The notes below the pieces were generated by a model. That model worked only from the letters and a program-made list of their open reading frames with translations, did no database searches and had not been told where the DNA came from. Position numbers and translations under genes: made by a program. From Bacteroidales bacterium UBA1628 (lineage in GTDB: Bacteria; Bacteroidota; Bacteroidia; Bacteroidales; UBA932), in NCBI GenBank assembly GCA_002321335.1, contig DCMG01000002.1:1-23731 (forward strand): a stretch of DNA of 23,731 bases, read 5' to 3'. Positions 5,873-14,066 of the stretch are shown in pieces. Every line of letters begins with the position of its first letter. The stretch's first letter is position 1.

Positions 5873-8800
5873 ATGAAAAACACCAACATAAAGAAAGTCC
5901 TGATCCTTGGATCGGGCGCGCTCAAGATCGGTCAGGCCGGAGAGTTCGACTATTCCGGCTCACAGGCTCTCAAGGCTCTCCGCGAGGAAGGCATCGAGAC
6001 AGTCCTCATCAACCCGAACATCGCCACCGTGCAGACCTCGGAGGGTGTGGCCGACAAGATTTACTTCTTGCCTGTCACCCCGTTCTTCGTCGAAAAAGTC
6101 ATCGCCAAAGAGCAACCACAAGGCATTCTCCTCTCATTCGGTGGTCAAACCGCCCTAAACTGCGGTGTTGAACTGTATGAGAAGGGCATTCTGGACAAGT
6201 ACAATGTGCAAGTGCTTGGCACCCCTGTCCAGGCGATCATGGACACAGAGGACCGTGACCTATTCATAAAAAAACTCGACGAGATCGGAGTGAAGACCAT
6301 CAAGTCCCATCCGGCATCTAGCATAGAGGAGGCCAGGAAGGCCGCCCACGAGCTCGGTTTCCCGCTCATCGTCCGTGCCGCCTACGCCCTCGGCGGACTC
6401 GGTTCCGGCTTCTGCGACAACGACGAGCAGCTTGACGAGCTCTGCGAAAAAGCATTCTCATTCTCTCCGCAAGTACTTGTGGAAAAGTCTCTTAAAGGAT
6501 GGAAGGAGATTGAATATGAAGTTGTCCGCGACCGCTACGACAACTGTATAACAGTCTGCAACATGGAGAACTTCGACCCACTTGGAATCCACACCGGAGA
6601 GAGCATCGTTGTGGCTCCATCGCAGACCCTATCCAACAACGATTACTATTTCCTGCGCGAACTCTCAATCAAGATTGTCCGCCATATCGGAATAGTGGGC
6701 GAGTGCAACGTCCAGTACGCCTACGACCCTGATGCCATGGACTACCGTGTCATCGAAGTCAACGCGCGTCTTAGCCGCTCTTCAGCCCTCGCCTCAAAGG
6801 CCACAGGCTATCCGCTTGCGTTCGTGGCTGCGAAACTAGGACTTGGCTACGGCTTGTTCGACCTCAAGAACTCCGTCACCAAGACAACACCTGCGTTCTT
6901 CGAGCCAGCCCTTGACTACATCGTCTGCAAGATTCCTCGCTGGGACCTCAGCAAATTCCACGGAGTCTCCCGCAAGATCGGATCATCGATGAAGTCCGTT
7001 GGTGAGGTGATGGCCATTGGCCGTAGCTTTGAGGAAGCCATCCAGAAAGGTCTTCGAATGATTGGTCAAGGCGCACACGGATTCGTGGGCAACAAGGAAT
7101 TCCATGTCGCTGATGTGGACGAAGCCCTCCGCGAGCCTACCGACAAGCGTATATTCGTAATTTCCAAGGCAATGCGAGCCGGCTACACGGTCGATCAGAT
7201 TCACGACCTGACTAAGATTGACAAGTGGTTCCTGAACAAGCTGCAGAACATCGTCAAGACTTACGAGGACATGAACTCGTACGACAAGCTTGAGGACATG
7301 CCTACGGAACTCCTGCGCCTCGCCAAGCAGGAAGGCTTCTCCGATTTCCAGATCCAGAGAGCCGTATGGAAAGACACAGGAGCTGTCGCCGCCAACATGG
7401 ACAAGGTACGTGAGTATAGAAAATCCCTCGGCATTGTCCCAGTGGTCAAACAGATAGACACCCTCGCCGCCGAATTCCCGGCACAGACGAACTACCTCTA
7501 CCTGACCTACAATGGCACAAAGAGTGACATTGAATATGAAAACGATGGCAAGTCCGTGATAGTTCTCGGCTCCGGAGCCTACAGAATCGGCTCATCGGTA
7601 GAGTTCGATTGGTGCTCCGTAACCTGTCTCCAGACAATCCAGAAACAGGGATATAGGGGAGTGCTGATCAACTACAACCCGGAGACTGTCTCAACGGACT
7701 ACGACATGTGTGACAGGCTCTACTTCGATGAGCTGACATTCGAGAGGGTGATGGACATCATAGACCTTGAGAATCCGCACGGTGTGGTCGTCTCAGTGGG
7801 TGGCCAGATTCCTAACAATCTGGCGCTCAAGCTCCACAAGCATAATGTTCCGATTCTCGGCACTTCAGCCGAAGACATCGACAAGGCGGAGGATCGCCAC
7901 AAGTTCTCAAGCATTGTTGACAGTCTCGGTGTCGATCAGCCTGAATGGAGCGAACTCACCACCGTTGACGAGGTTGACAACTTCATCAAGAAGGTTGGAT
8001 TCCCGGTTCTCGTCAGGCCATCTTACGTGCTCTCCGGAGCGGCGATGAACGTCTGCCACGATGAGGAGAAACTTAGGCATTTCCTCAGCCTCGCCGCGGA
8101 AGTCTCTCAGGAGCACCCGGTTGTGATCAGTAAATTCTACATGCGAAGCAAGGAGATCGAGTTCGACGCTGTCGCCGACAACGGTGAAATCCTCGCTTAT
8201 GCGATCTCGGAGCACATTGAATATGCCGGTGTCCATTCCGGTGACGCCACAATCCAGTTCCCTCCGCAGAAACTTTACGTTGAGACTGTGCGCAGAATCA
8301 AGAAGATCGCGCGCGCGATTGCCGGGGCGCTCAGCATCTCCGGTCCGTTCAACATCCAGTTCCTCGCCAAGGAGAACGCCATCAAGGTGATCGAATGCAA
8401 CCTGAGGGCTTCCAGAAGTTTCCCGTTCGTGTCCAAGGTGCTTAAGATTGATTTCATCGAGCTTGCCACCAAGGTCATGCTCGGTCTTCATCCTGCCGCT
8501 CCGCAGAAGAGTGCCTTTGACCTGGACTATGTCGGTGTGAAGTCCTCGCAATTCTCGTTCGCAAGGCTTGAGGAGGCAGACCCTATGCTGGGTGTGGACA
8601 TGTCCTCGACCGGTGAGGTCGGCTGTCTGGGCGATGACCTTAACGAGGCTCTGCTCAAGTCCGTGCTTTCTGTAGGGCAGAGAATTCCGGAGAAGAGAGT
8701 CCTGCTTTCGACCGGTGATCCGCTTCAGAAGGCCGACATGCTGATGGCCTGCCGTCTTCTTGTTGATAAAGGTTACGAGCTTTACGCCACCGGTGGCACG

Positions 8801-9112
8801 TACAAGTATCTTGTCGAGAACAGCGTTCCTGCGACAAAGGTGCTGTGGCCAAGCGAATGCGACAATCCTAATTTCAAGGGTAGGTTCAAGCCGGCGTTGG
8901 AAATGATTCAGAACAAGGAGGTTGATATGGTGATCAACATACCTAAGAACTTCTCTGCCCTGGAACTCTCGAACGGTTACCAGATCAGAAGAGCGGCCAT
9001 CGACTTCAACGTCACCCTCTTCACCAACGCCCGTCTCGCCACCGCCTTCATCCGCGCCTTCTGCTCCACCGGCATCAACGACATCCAGATCAAGTCCTGG
9101 GATCAGTATTGA
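5873..9112 (+). CDS. carB: Carbamoyl phosphate synthetase large subunit
   Basis: CarB uses bicarbonate, two ATP and ammonia delivered by CarA to form carbamoyl phosphate. The 1079-residue product matches the usual length (about 1070). Two homologous ATP-grasp synthetase halves are visible. The first half opens with KKVLILGSGALKIGQAGEFDYSG; the second repeats the same theme near residue 560 as VIVLGSGAYRIGSSVEFDWC. The C-terminal allosteric MGS-like domain begins near residue 940 (RVLLSTGDPLQKADMLMAC), where effectors such as UMP bind in homologues. It follows carA by 12 bases and ends 10 bases before an inverted pair of REP-like elements and a terminator. A 403-codon open frame on the opposite strand is a coding shadow. 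Confidence 0.98.
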   Translation: MKNTNIKKVLILGSGALKIGQAGEFDYSGSQALKALREEGIETVLINPNIATVQTSEGVADKIYFLPVTPFFVEKVIAKEQPQGILLSFGGQTALNCGVELYEKGILDKYNVQVLGTPVQAIMDTEDRDLFIKKLDEIGVKTIKSHPASSIEEARKAAHELGFPLIVRAAYALGGLGSGFCDNDEQLDELCEKAFSFSPQVLVEKSLKGWKEIEYEVVRDRYDNCITVCNMENFDPLGIHTGESIVVAPSQTLSNNDYYFLRELSIKIVRHIGIVGECNVQYAYDPDAMDYRVIEVNARLSRSSALASKATGYPLAFVAAKLGLGYGLFDLKNSVTKTTPAFFEPALDYIVCKIPRWDLSKFHGVSRKIGSSMKSVGEVMAIGRSFEEAIQKGLRMIGQGAHGFVGNKEFHVADVDEALREPTDKRIFVISKAMRAGYTVDQIHDLTKIDKWFLNKLQNIVKTYEDMNSYDKLEDMPTELLRLAKQEGFSDFQIQRAVWKDTGAVAANMDKVREYRKSLGIVPVVKQIDTLAAEFPAQTNYLYLTYNGTKSDIEYENDGKSVIVLGSGAYRIGSSVEFDWCSVTCLQTIQKQGYRGVLINYNPETVSTDYDMCDRLYFDELTFERVMDIIDLENPHGVVVSVGGQIPNNLALKLHKHNVPILGTSAEDIDKAEDRHKFSSIVDSLGVDQPEWSELTTVDEVDNFIKKVGFPVLVRPSYVLSGAAMNVCHDEEKLRHFLSLAAEVSQEHPVVISKFYMRSKEIEFDAVADNGEILAYAISEHIEYAGVHSGDATIQFPPQKLYVETVRRIKKIARAIAGALSISGPFNIQFLAKENAIKVIECNLRASRSFPFVSKVLKIDFIELATKVMLGLHPAAPQKSAFDLDYVGVKSSQFSFARLEEADPMLGVDMSSTGEVGCLGDDLNEALLKSVLSVGQRIPEKRVLLSTGDPLQKADMLMACRLLVDKGYELYATGGTYKYLVENSVPATKVLWPSECDNPNFKGRFKPALEMIQNKEVDMVINIPKNFSALELSNGYQIRRAAIDFNVTLFTNARLATAFIRAFCSTGINDIQIKSWDQY

Positions 9113-9122
9113 TTTCATCTTC

Positions 9123-9147
9123 GGTCACTGAGCCTGTCGAAGCGACT
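9123..9147 (-). repeat. REP-like palindrome, copy 2 (inverted)
   Basis: GGTCACT, loop GAGCCTGTCGA and AGCGACT form the inverse-orientation copy of the family. The arms are imperfect (an A-C mismatch), making it the most degenerate copy. It lies 10 bases after carB and is inverted relative to copy 3. Together they form a long hairpin with only two mismatches over 25 positions, like the paired REPs (BIMEs) of enteric bacteria. Confidence 0.75.
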
Positions 9148-9169
9148 TTTGCTGATTCCTGTTAGTTTC

Positions 9170-9194
9170 GGTCACTTCGACAGGCTCAGTGACC
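9170..9194 (+). repeat. REP-like palindrome, copy 3
   Basis: GGTCACT (9170-9176), loop TCGACAGGCTC and AGTGACC (9188-9194) give perfect 7-bp arms. It faces copy 2 across 22 bases. It sits just upstream of the carB/rho terminator and is purely intergenic. Confidence 0.8.
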
Positions 9195-9198
9195 AAAC

Positions 9199-9236
9199 AT
9201 TAAAGGCGATTGAAAATATTCAACCGCCTTTAATTT
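9199..9236. terminator. Bidirectional intrinsic terminator between carB and rho
   Basis: ATTAAAGGCG (9199-9208) pairs with CGCCTTTAAT (9225-9234). After one A-C mismatch, TTGAA (9210-9214) pairs with TTCAA (9219-9223) around a 4-base loop. The A-rich left arm and T-rich right arm provide U-tracts in both directions, which suits the convergent genes carB and rho. The rho stop codon is about 18 bases away. Confidence 0.8.
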
Positions 9237-9253
9237 GTTTATTTCTAAATCTA

Positions 9254-11125
9254 TTAGAACGTGTCGTAATACTTGGCGTCACGAGGAGTGACTTTGTTCA
9301 TGTTCTCTAGCAGAAGGTCGTTTGTCTTGTATTCGTCCATCAGCTGAAGCATGAAGTTCATCGCCTCTGTCGGATTCATGTCGGCAAGAAGCTTGCGCAG
9401 GATCCAGATTCTGTTGGCCGCCTCACGGCTGTACAGAAGGTCATCACGACGTGTGCTGGAAAGAACGACATTGACGGCAGGGAAGATTCGCCTGTTGGCA
9501 AGGGTTCTGTCAAGCTGAAGTTCCATGTTGCCAGTGCCCTTGAACTCCTCGAAGATCACATCGTCCATCTTGGAGCCGGTGTCAGTCAAGGCCGTGGCGA
9601 GGATTGTCAGCGAGCCGCCGCCTTCAATGTTACGCGCGGCGCCGAAGAAACGCTTAGGCTTCTGAAGGGCATTTGCGTCCACACCACCGGTCAGCACTTT
9701 TCCCGACGCAGGCTGAACAGTGTTGTACGCACGTGCGAGACGGGTGATCGAGTCAAGCAGTATCACGACATCATGACCGCACTCCACAAGTCTGCGGGCC
9801 TTCTCCAGAACCATATTGGCAACCTTCACGTGCCTCTCTGCCGGCTCGTCGAAGGTAGAGGCCACAACTTCGGCCTTTACGCTGCGGCTCATGTCGGTTA
9901 CTTCCTCAGGACGCTCGTCGATGAGAAGAACTATCTCGTAAACCTCAGGGTGATTGTCTGCAATCGCATTTGCTATCGACTTAAGCAACATCGTCTTACC
10001 TGTCTTAGGCTGGGAAACGATAAGTCCACGCTGTCCTTTTCCGATAGGGGTGAACATATCCACGATACGGCATGAAGGATCGCTCTGGTGGCCATGTCCA
10101 AGAAGATTGAACTTCTCCTCCGGGAACAACGGCGTGAGGAAATCAAATGGCACTCTGTCACGGATGTAGTCAGGAGTGCGTCCGTTGATGTACTTTATCC
10201 TCACGAGAGGGAAGTACTTGTCTCCCTCCTTAGGAGGTCGGATCTCACCGGTGACAGTGTCTCCGGATTTCAGCGCATTGTTCTTTATCTGGCTCTGGCT
10301 GACGTATATGTCATCAGGTGAGTTGAGATAGTTGTAATCCGACGAACGAAGGAATCCATAGCCGTCAGGCATGATCTCAAGAACCCCAGTGGCTTCAACC
10401 GTCCCGTCAAATTCGATTTCTGGCGCTTTCTGCCGCTGGTTGGGATTCTGGAAATTCTGCTGAGGTTTCTGCTGGTTCGGATTCTGGCCGTTGCCGCTCT
10501 GTCCCTGGAACTTGTTCTTCTGCTTCCTGCGTGTAACATCAGCATGGGCGGCAGGGTCATCCTTCAAATCATCGAAAAGGGCGTGGATGAACTCCTTGCC
10601 ATTGACCGATTTTTCAGATGCCGCATTGACATCAGGCTGTTGAGGAATTTCAGCAGCCGCGACTTCTGATTTCTCAGGCTTCATCTCCTCCTCAGCCGGA
10701 GCAACAGTCGCAGCCTGAGGTGTCATAGCGGATTTAGGCTTACGCCCTCTCTTCTTCGGAGCCGGTTTGTTCTCTTCCTGTCCTTGAACGGAGGTAGGTT
10801 CAGCGGCCTGTTCAACCTTTTTAGGTTTTTCAGCCTTGGCCTCAGTCTGATTATCTTTGGCTTTCTTGTCGTCGTTCTTCACGTCAACAGACTTTGCGGC
10901 TTGAGCCACAGGCTGCTCCGGAAGAGGATTCTTACGAGGTCTTCCACGCTTAGCCTTGGGCTTTTCTACAGGTTGAAGCGAAGCCGCCGCGGCCTGTGCG
11001 TCCAATATCGCATACGACAGATTCTCATCCGTCAATTTTTTTATGTTCTTTATCTGATAATCCTGAGCCACTTTTTCAAGTTGCTCCCTGCTCATCTGAG
11101 TGAGTTCAAATAAATTATAAGGCAT
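9254..11125 (-). CDS. rho: Transcription termination factor Rho with large disordered insertion
   Basis: Rho is the hexameric RNA-dependent ATPase that loads on naked mRNA and ends transcription. The product has 623 residues against about 420 in E. coli. An N-terminal Rho_N-like helical domain (about 1-45) is separated from the RNA-binding cold-shock domain (about 237-315, EATGVLEIMPDGYGFLRSS) by a low-complexity region of about 185 residues. That region is rich in Lys, Ala, Glu, Pro, Gln and Asn. It holds two AT-hook-like motifs, KRGRPRKNP (59-67) and KKRGRKPKS (124-132), and a Q/N-rich stretch (about 208-232). The ATPase core is intact: SQPKTGKTMLLK (Walker A), LIDERPEEVTD, VILLDSITRLARAYN (Walker B) and the FKGTGNMEL segment near the R loop. 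In Bacteroides thetaiotaomicron a comparable Rho insertion is reported to drive condensate formation. Start ATG at 11125. Confidence 0.97.
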   Translation of the reverse strand: MPYNLFELTQMSREQLEKVAQDYQIKNIKKLTDENLSYAILDAQAAAASLQPVEKPKAKRGRPRKNPLPEQPVAQAAKSVDVKNDDKKAKDNQTEAKAEKPKKVEQAAEPTSVQGQEENKPAPKKRGRKPKSAMTPQAATVAPAEEEMKPEKSEVAAAEIPQQPDVNAASEKSVNGKEFIHALFDDLKDDPAAHADVTRRKQKNKFQGQSGNGQNPNQQKPQQNFQNPNQRQKAPEIEFDGTVEATGVLEIMPDGYGFLRSSDYNYLNSPDDIYVSQSQIKNNALKSGDTVTGEIRPPKEGDKYFPLVRIKYINGRTPDYIRDRVPFDFLTPLFPEEKFNLLGHGHQSDPSCRIVDMFTPIGKGQRGLIVSQPKTGKTMLLKSIANAIADNHPEVYEIVLLIDERPEEVTDMSRSVKAEVVASTFDEPAERHVKVANMVLEKARRLVECGHDVVILLDSITRLARAYNTVQPASGKVLTGGVDANALQKPKRFFGAARNIEGGGSLTILATALTDTGSKMDDVIFEEFKGTGNMELQLDRTLANRRIFPAVNVVLSSTRRDDLLYSREAANRIWILRKLLADMNPTEAMNFMLQLMDEYKTNDLLLENMNKVTPRDAKYYDTF

Positions 11126-11138
11126 AAACTTTCATTGA

Positions 11139-11220
11139 ATCCGGTGTCATGATCCGGATATGATTTCAGAAAATAAGTTATGGTGGATAAAGCCCTTAGG
11201 CTTTCGCTGATAATGTCAGC
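11139..11220 (-). promoter_or_regulatory. Structured 5' leader of rho (three hairpins)
   Basis: The predicted rho transcript starts near 11217 and carries about 90 untranslated bases. Three simple hairpins follow one another: GCTGA/TCAGC (11206-11220) at the very 5' end, AAAGCC/GGCTTT with a 4-base loop (11189-11204), and ATCCGG/CCGGAT (11139-11159) ending 13 bases before the start codon. None has a T run, so none is an intrinsic terminator. They could influence stability, initiation or Rho autoregulation. Confidence 0.45.
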
Positions 11221-11223
11221 ATG

Positions 11224-11254
11224 CAAATATAAGATATTTATGATAAATATCCAA
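11224..11254 (-). promoter_or_regulatory. rho promoter with palindromic spacer
   Basis: On the minus strand TATATTTG (11231-11224) is a perfect TAnnTTTG -7 element and TTG (11254-11252) is the -33 element, with the ideal 20-base spacer. Nineteen of those 20 bases (11233-11251) are a perfect inverted repeat, GATATTTAT and ATAAATATC around a central G. This is a strong candidate operator. The -33 element abuts the lptD stop codon, so the palindrome may instead, or also, form a 3'-end hairpin in lptD mRNA. Confidence 0.65.
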
Positions 11255-14026
11255 CTATTTGTCCCAGTAGCTCGTACTTTTCTTGAACCTAAGCAAGTCA
11301 GCCAAAGCCGCCGCGTTCGCGGAGATCAGGAACGAATATGACTGGTACATTCCGGAAGGAACCCACGACACGGAAATATTGAAGCAATGCAGGTCGTACC
11401 TGAAAGAAAACTGCGTGGTCGTCATCTTCATCGCTGTGAAATCCCATCCTGACTGAGCCTGAACCGACATCTTTGGGGTCAACTGAATATTACCCTGAAC
11501 ACCGAGCGTCTGGGTGTAGTTATCCTTCTTGCTGAGTTGGTTGTTGGCGAAGTTGTACGACCGGTTCATTGAGAAGTTATAGTTGAAGTTGACACTCCAA
11601 GGCACGTTGGGATTAGTGTAGTAGAGCCAACCGCCAGGAATATATTCACCTGTCAAAGGATGGTAGTAAATCCTTCTGTAATAGTCGGCGGCATTTCCGG
11701 AACCGCCATCACCGGAGGATTTTGAGCCATCATTCCCTTTGACCGTGCCCTTGCCTGACAATGAATATGACAGCGAAGCGCTGACATTGGTGAGCCTGAG
11801 CGGCACCCCCGTCTCCAATATGTTGTATCTGTTCACCCTCTGCCCCCTTTCATTGATGGCGTATGGGTCAAAGTTCATGTTTCCGTTTATGCCGAGCTTG
11901 CCGAATATCGACGTGGACATCGACACTCCTACATTGTTCATCTTCAGAGAGTCCGCAAGGAAGTTGTAACCGGTGGAAATATTGAACTGATCAAGTATCT
12001 TCACTTTCTTTGAACCAGTGCCGGTCGTATCCTTCATGTCGCGAACCTTCGCCTCTAGATTGTTGCCGATTGAAAGGCTCATTGTGGCGGACTTTCCTTT
12101 ACCAGGGGCCGAGTTGATCTGTCCTTGGTAAATGTTGTAGTCGTAAGACTTCTGCACGCCTAGCGTATCGACATAGTTGAATGTGCGCCAACCATTGAAA
12201 GCCTTGCCTTTCTCCGGACTGAAACTCATACTGACACTAGGTGATATGACATGCCTGAGCGCTTGAACCTTATGGAACTTTCCGAAGTTGTACATTCCGT
12301 AGATTCTCGTGCTCATGGACAGCGAACCGGAATAATTATGGGTTGCACCGAAGGTTCCGAACTGCTTGCCCATCTCGGTCTTCACGCTGTTGGTGGCAGG
12401 ATCAAAATACGCCTCGCTTTTCCGGAAAAACCAGTTCATCCCGTATGAGACGTTAGGAGCCACATTCACATACTTGAACAAGGTGAAATCAGGAAGTTTG
12501 ATCGAGAAGTTATGCGCCATTCCGTTCTGGAACTTGTCAATAAAGCCAGGTTCGCCGAACTCTGATGCCTTGAAGTTGATCTTGTTCTGGATGGAAGTGT
12601 TGTAGCCAAGGGCGAATTTCTCGTAAAAGCGCTCCTTGCCGACCCTGTTTTTGATCTTGAACGGATAGAACGTCGACACCGAAAACGTGATGTTAGGAAG
12701 CGTGAATGAGTATGAACTGTCCCTGGAATTCTGGCTGTGCAGGGCGTTGACCGACAGGTTGAACTTTCCGTTCCAGTTCTTTGAATACGAGACGGACGAT
12801 GATATCTGGTTCTGAAGCGCCTCGGACACGGAATGTGAGTTGTAACGGCTGTTAGAAGGGCTGGAGAAGTTGACCGACGCAGAGAACGATGTTCCGGGAT
12901 GCGCCTTGGAATCCTGAGAATGCGACCACCTCACACCGAAGTTCTTGCTTTGAAAGAAGTCCGAACTTCCTTTCTCGCCTGTCTGGTCCACGGAATAGTT
13001 GACCGCCAGATTTCCGCTGAACTTATACTTCACCATATACCTTGAATTAAGGTTGGCGGCCCAGGAGCCAAGAGTATAGTAGTCTCCTGTCAAGGACATA
13101 TCAAAATAATCGCCCAGAACGAAATACATACCGGCGTCCCTGAGATAGAAACCACGGGCGTTTTCCTCTCCGAATGACGGCATGAGAAGTCCGGTGGCTC
13201 TGTCCGGACGTTTCGGGATGAATCCGAACGGGATGCCGATAGGGAGGTCAACGTCCTCCACCACAAGGTGCGCCGGTCCGAAGACGGTCTTCTGTGACGG
13301 TTTGGTCACGACTTTGGCCGAAGACAACTTCAAGTAGTAGTGAGGATGCTCTAGGTCGCAGACCGTATATTTCCCTTTGGTAATGTTGATGGACTTGTCC
13401 GGCATCATCTTGATGTTCTTGCCGTGGAGGATGCCATCGTCCTCCTTGGTGATCATATTCGTGATTCTGGCCTTTCTGGTGTTGAAATTGTAGCGGACTT
13501 CCTCCATGTTGAAGGTCTGGTTCCCCTGAGTCATCTCGGGCTGTCCCTTCCACTCTTGGGCTAGACTGTCATAAGTGCCTCTGGCATAGACGGTACCTGT
13601 CGCCATATCGTATTCCATGTAGTCAGCCTTCAATTTGATGTTCTCGTATGAGACCTCGACGTCTCCCCAATAATACATCTTACGCTGGCCGTTGGAGAAA
13701 TCCTGTCTGATGGAATCCTTAGCACCGGAAAAAGCCGGCTTGGAAAGCGAGCTCTTGTCTAGAAGATACAGCGAGTCCGCTCTCGATGTGGAGTCCGCCA
13801 CTCTGAGTGAATCCCTCCTCCGCGCCAGCGAGTCCACCGGCAAGGAATCAATCACCTGAGGTACGGCGGTTCCGGATGGTTTGACGCTGTCAGGCACAGA
13901 TTCTTCGGCAGCAATCTTGTTCAGATTCCTGTTCCTCCTCACATCCTGCCCGAACATGGTCAGCCCTGTCAGCGCGGCAAGCGCCGCCAAGAGGATTATA
14001 TTATATGTATGCTTCTTGAATTGCAA
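11255..14026 (-). CDS. lptD: LPS-assembly outer-membrane protein LptD (OstA-like)
   Basis: LptD is the outer-membrane beta-barrel that inserts lipopolysaccharide into the outer leaflet. The 923-residue product has a short basic N-terminus and a hydrophobic signal segment (YNIILLAALAALTGLTMFG, about 8-26). A Ser/Asp/Arg-rich linker follows. Next comes an OstA/LptA-like beta-taco domain (about 105-260, e.g. GDVEVSYENIKLKADYMEYD). After that there is a long region of alternating polar and aromatic residues ending in aromatic positions, typical of a barrel. Bacteroidota homologues are larger than E. coli LptD (784). No ATG lies before the signal peptide; the start appears to be TTG (14026-14024), and the first downstream ATG would remove the signal. 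It is followed by rho after 129 bases. Membership is strong; direct LPS function is inferred from the family. Confidence 0.88.
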   Translation of the reverse strand: MQFKKHTYNIILLAALAALTGLTMFGQDVRRNRNLNKIAAEESVPDSVKPSGTAVPQVIDSLPVDSLARRRDSLRVADSTSRADSLYLLDKSSLSKPAFSGAKDSIRQDFSNGQRKMYYWGDVEVSYENIKLKADYMEYDMATGTVYARGTYDSLAQEWKGQPEMTQGNQTFNMEEVRYNFNTRKARITNMITKEDDGILHGKNIKMMPDKSINITKGKYTVCDLEHPHYYLKLSSAKVVTKPSQKTVFGPAHLVVEDVDLPIGIPFGFIPKRPDRATGLLMPSFGEENARGFYLRDAGMYFVLGDYFDMSLTGDYYTLGSWAANLNSRYMVKYKFSGNLAVNYSVDQTGEKGSSDFFQSKNFGVRWSHSQDSKAHPGTSFSASVNFSSPSNSRYNSHSVSEALQNQISSSVSYSKNWNGKFNLSVNALHSQNSRDSSYSFTLPNITFSVSTFYPFKIKNRVGKERFYEKFALGYNTSIQNKINFKASEFGEPGFIDKFQNGMAHNFSIKLPDFTLFKYVNVAPNVSYGMNWFFRKSEAYFDPATNSVKTEMGKQFGTFGATHNYSGSLSMSTRIYGMYNFGKFHKVQALRHVISPSVSMSFSPEKGKAFNGWRTFNYVDTLGVQKSYDYNIYQGQINSAPGKGKSATMSLSIGNNLEAKVRDMKDTTGTGSKKVKILDQFNISTGYNFLADSLKMNNVGVSMSTSIFGKLGINGNMNFDPYAINERGQRVNRYNILETGVPLRLTNVSASLSYSLSGKGTVKGNDGSKSSGDGGSGNAADYYRRIYYHPLTGEYIPGGWLYYTNPNVPWSVNFNYNFSMNRSYNFANNQLSKKDNYTQTLGVQGNIQLTPKMSVQAQSGWDFTAMKMTTTQFSFRYDLHCFNISVSWVPSGMYQSYSFLISANAAALADLLRFKKSTSYWDK

Positions 14027-14034
14027 TTATTTTA

Positions 14035-14057
14035 TAAATTTGCAAAAGACAAATATA
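14035..14057. promoter_or_regulatory. Back-to-back promoters of lptD (-) and the amidase (+)
   Basis: TAAATTTG (14035-14042, plus) and TATATTTG (14057-14050, minus) are both TAnnTTTG elements separated by 7 bases. The predicted starts are near 14048-14049 for the amidase and near 14043 for lptD. Each start therefore lies in or beside the other promoter's -7 element, and two polymerases could not bind together. A TTG 23 bases upstream of the minus-strand element is a possible -33. Confidence 0.6.
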
Positions 14058-14066
14058 CTACATATT

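Noticed and set aside
7907..9118. 403-codon open frame antisense to carB
   Set aside because: It lies wholly over the C-terminal half of certain carB, resembles no protein family, and long antisense frames are common opposite C-ending codon-rich genes.
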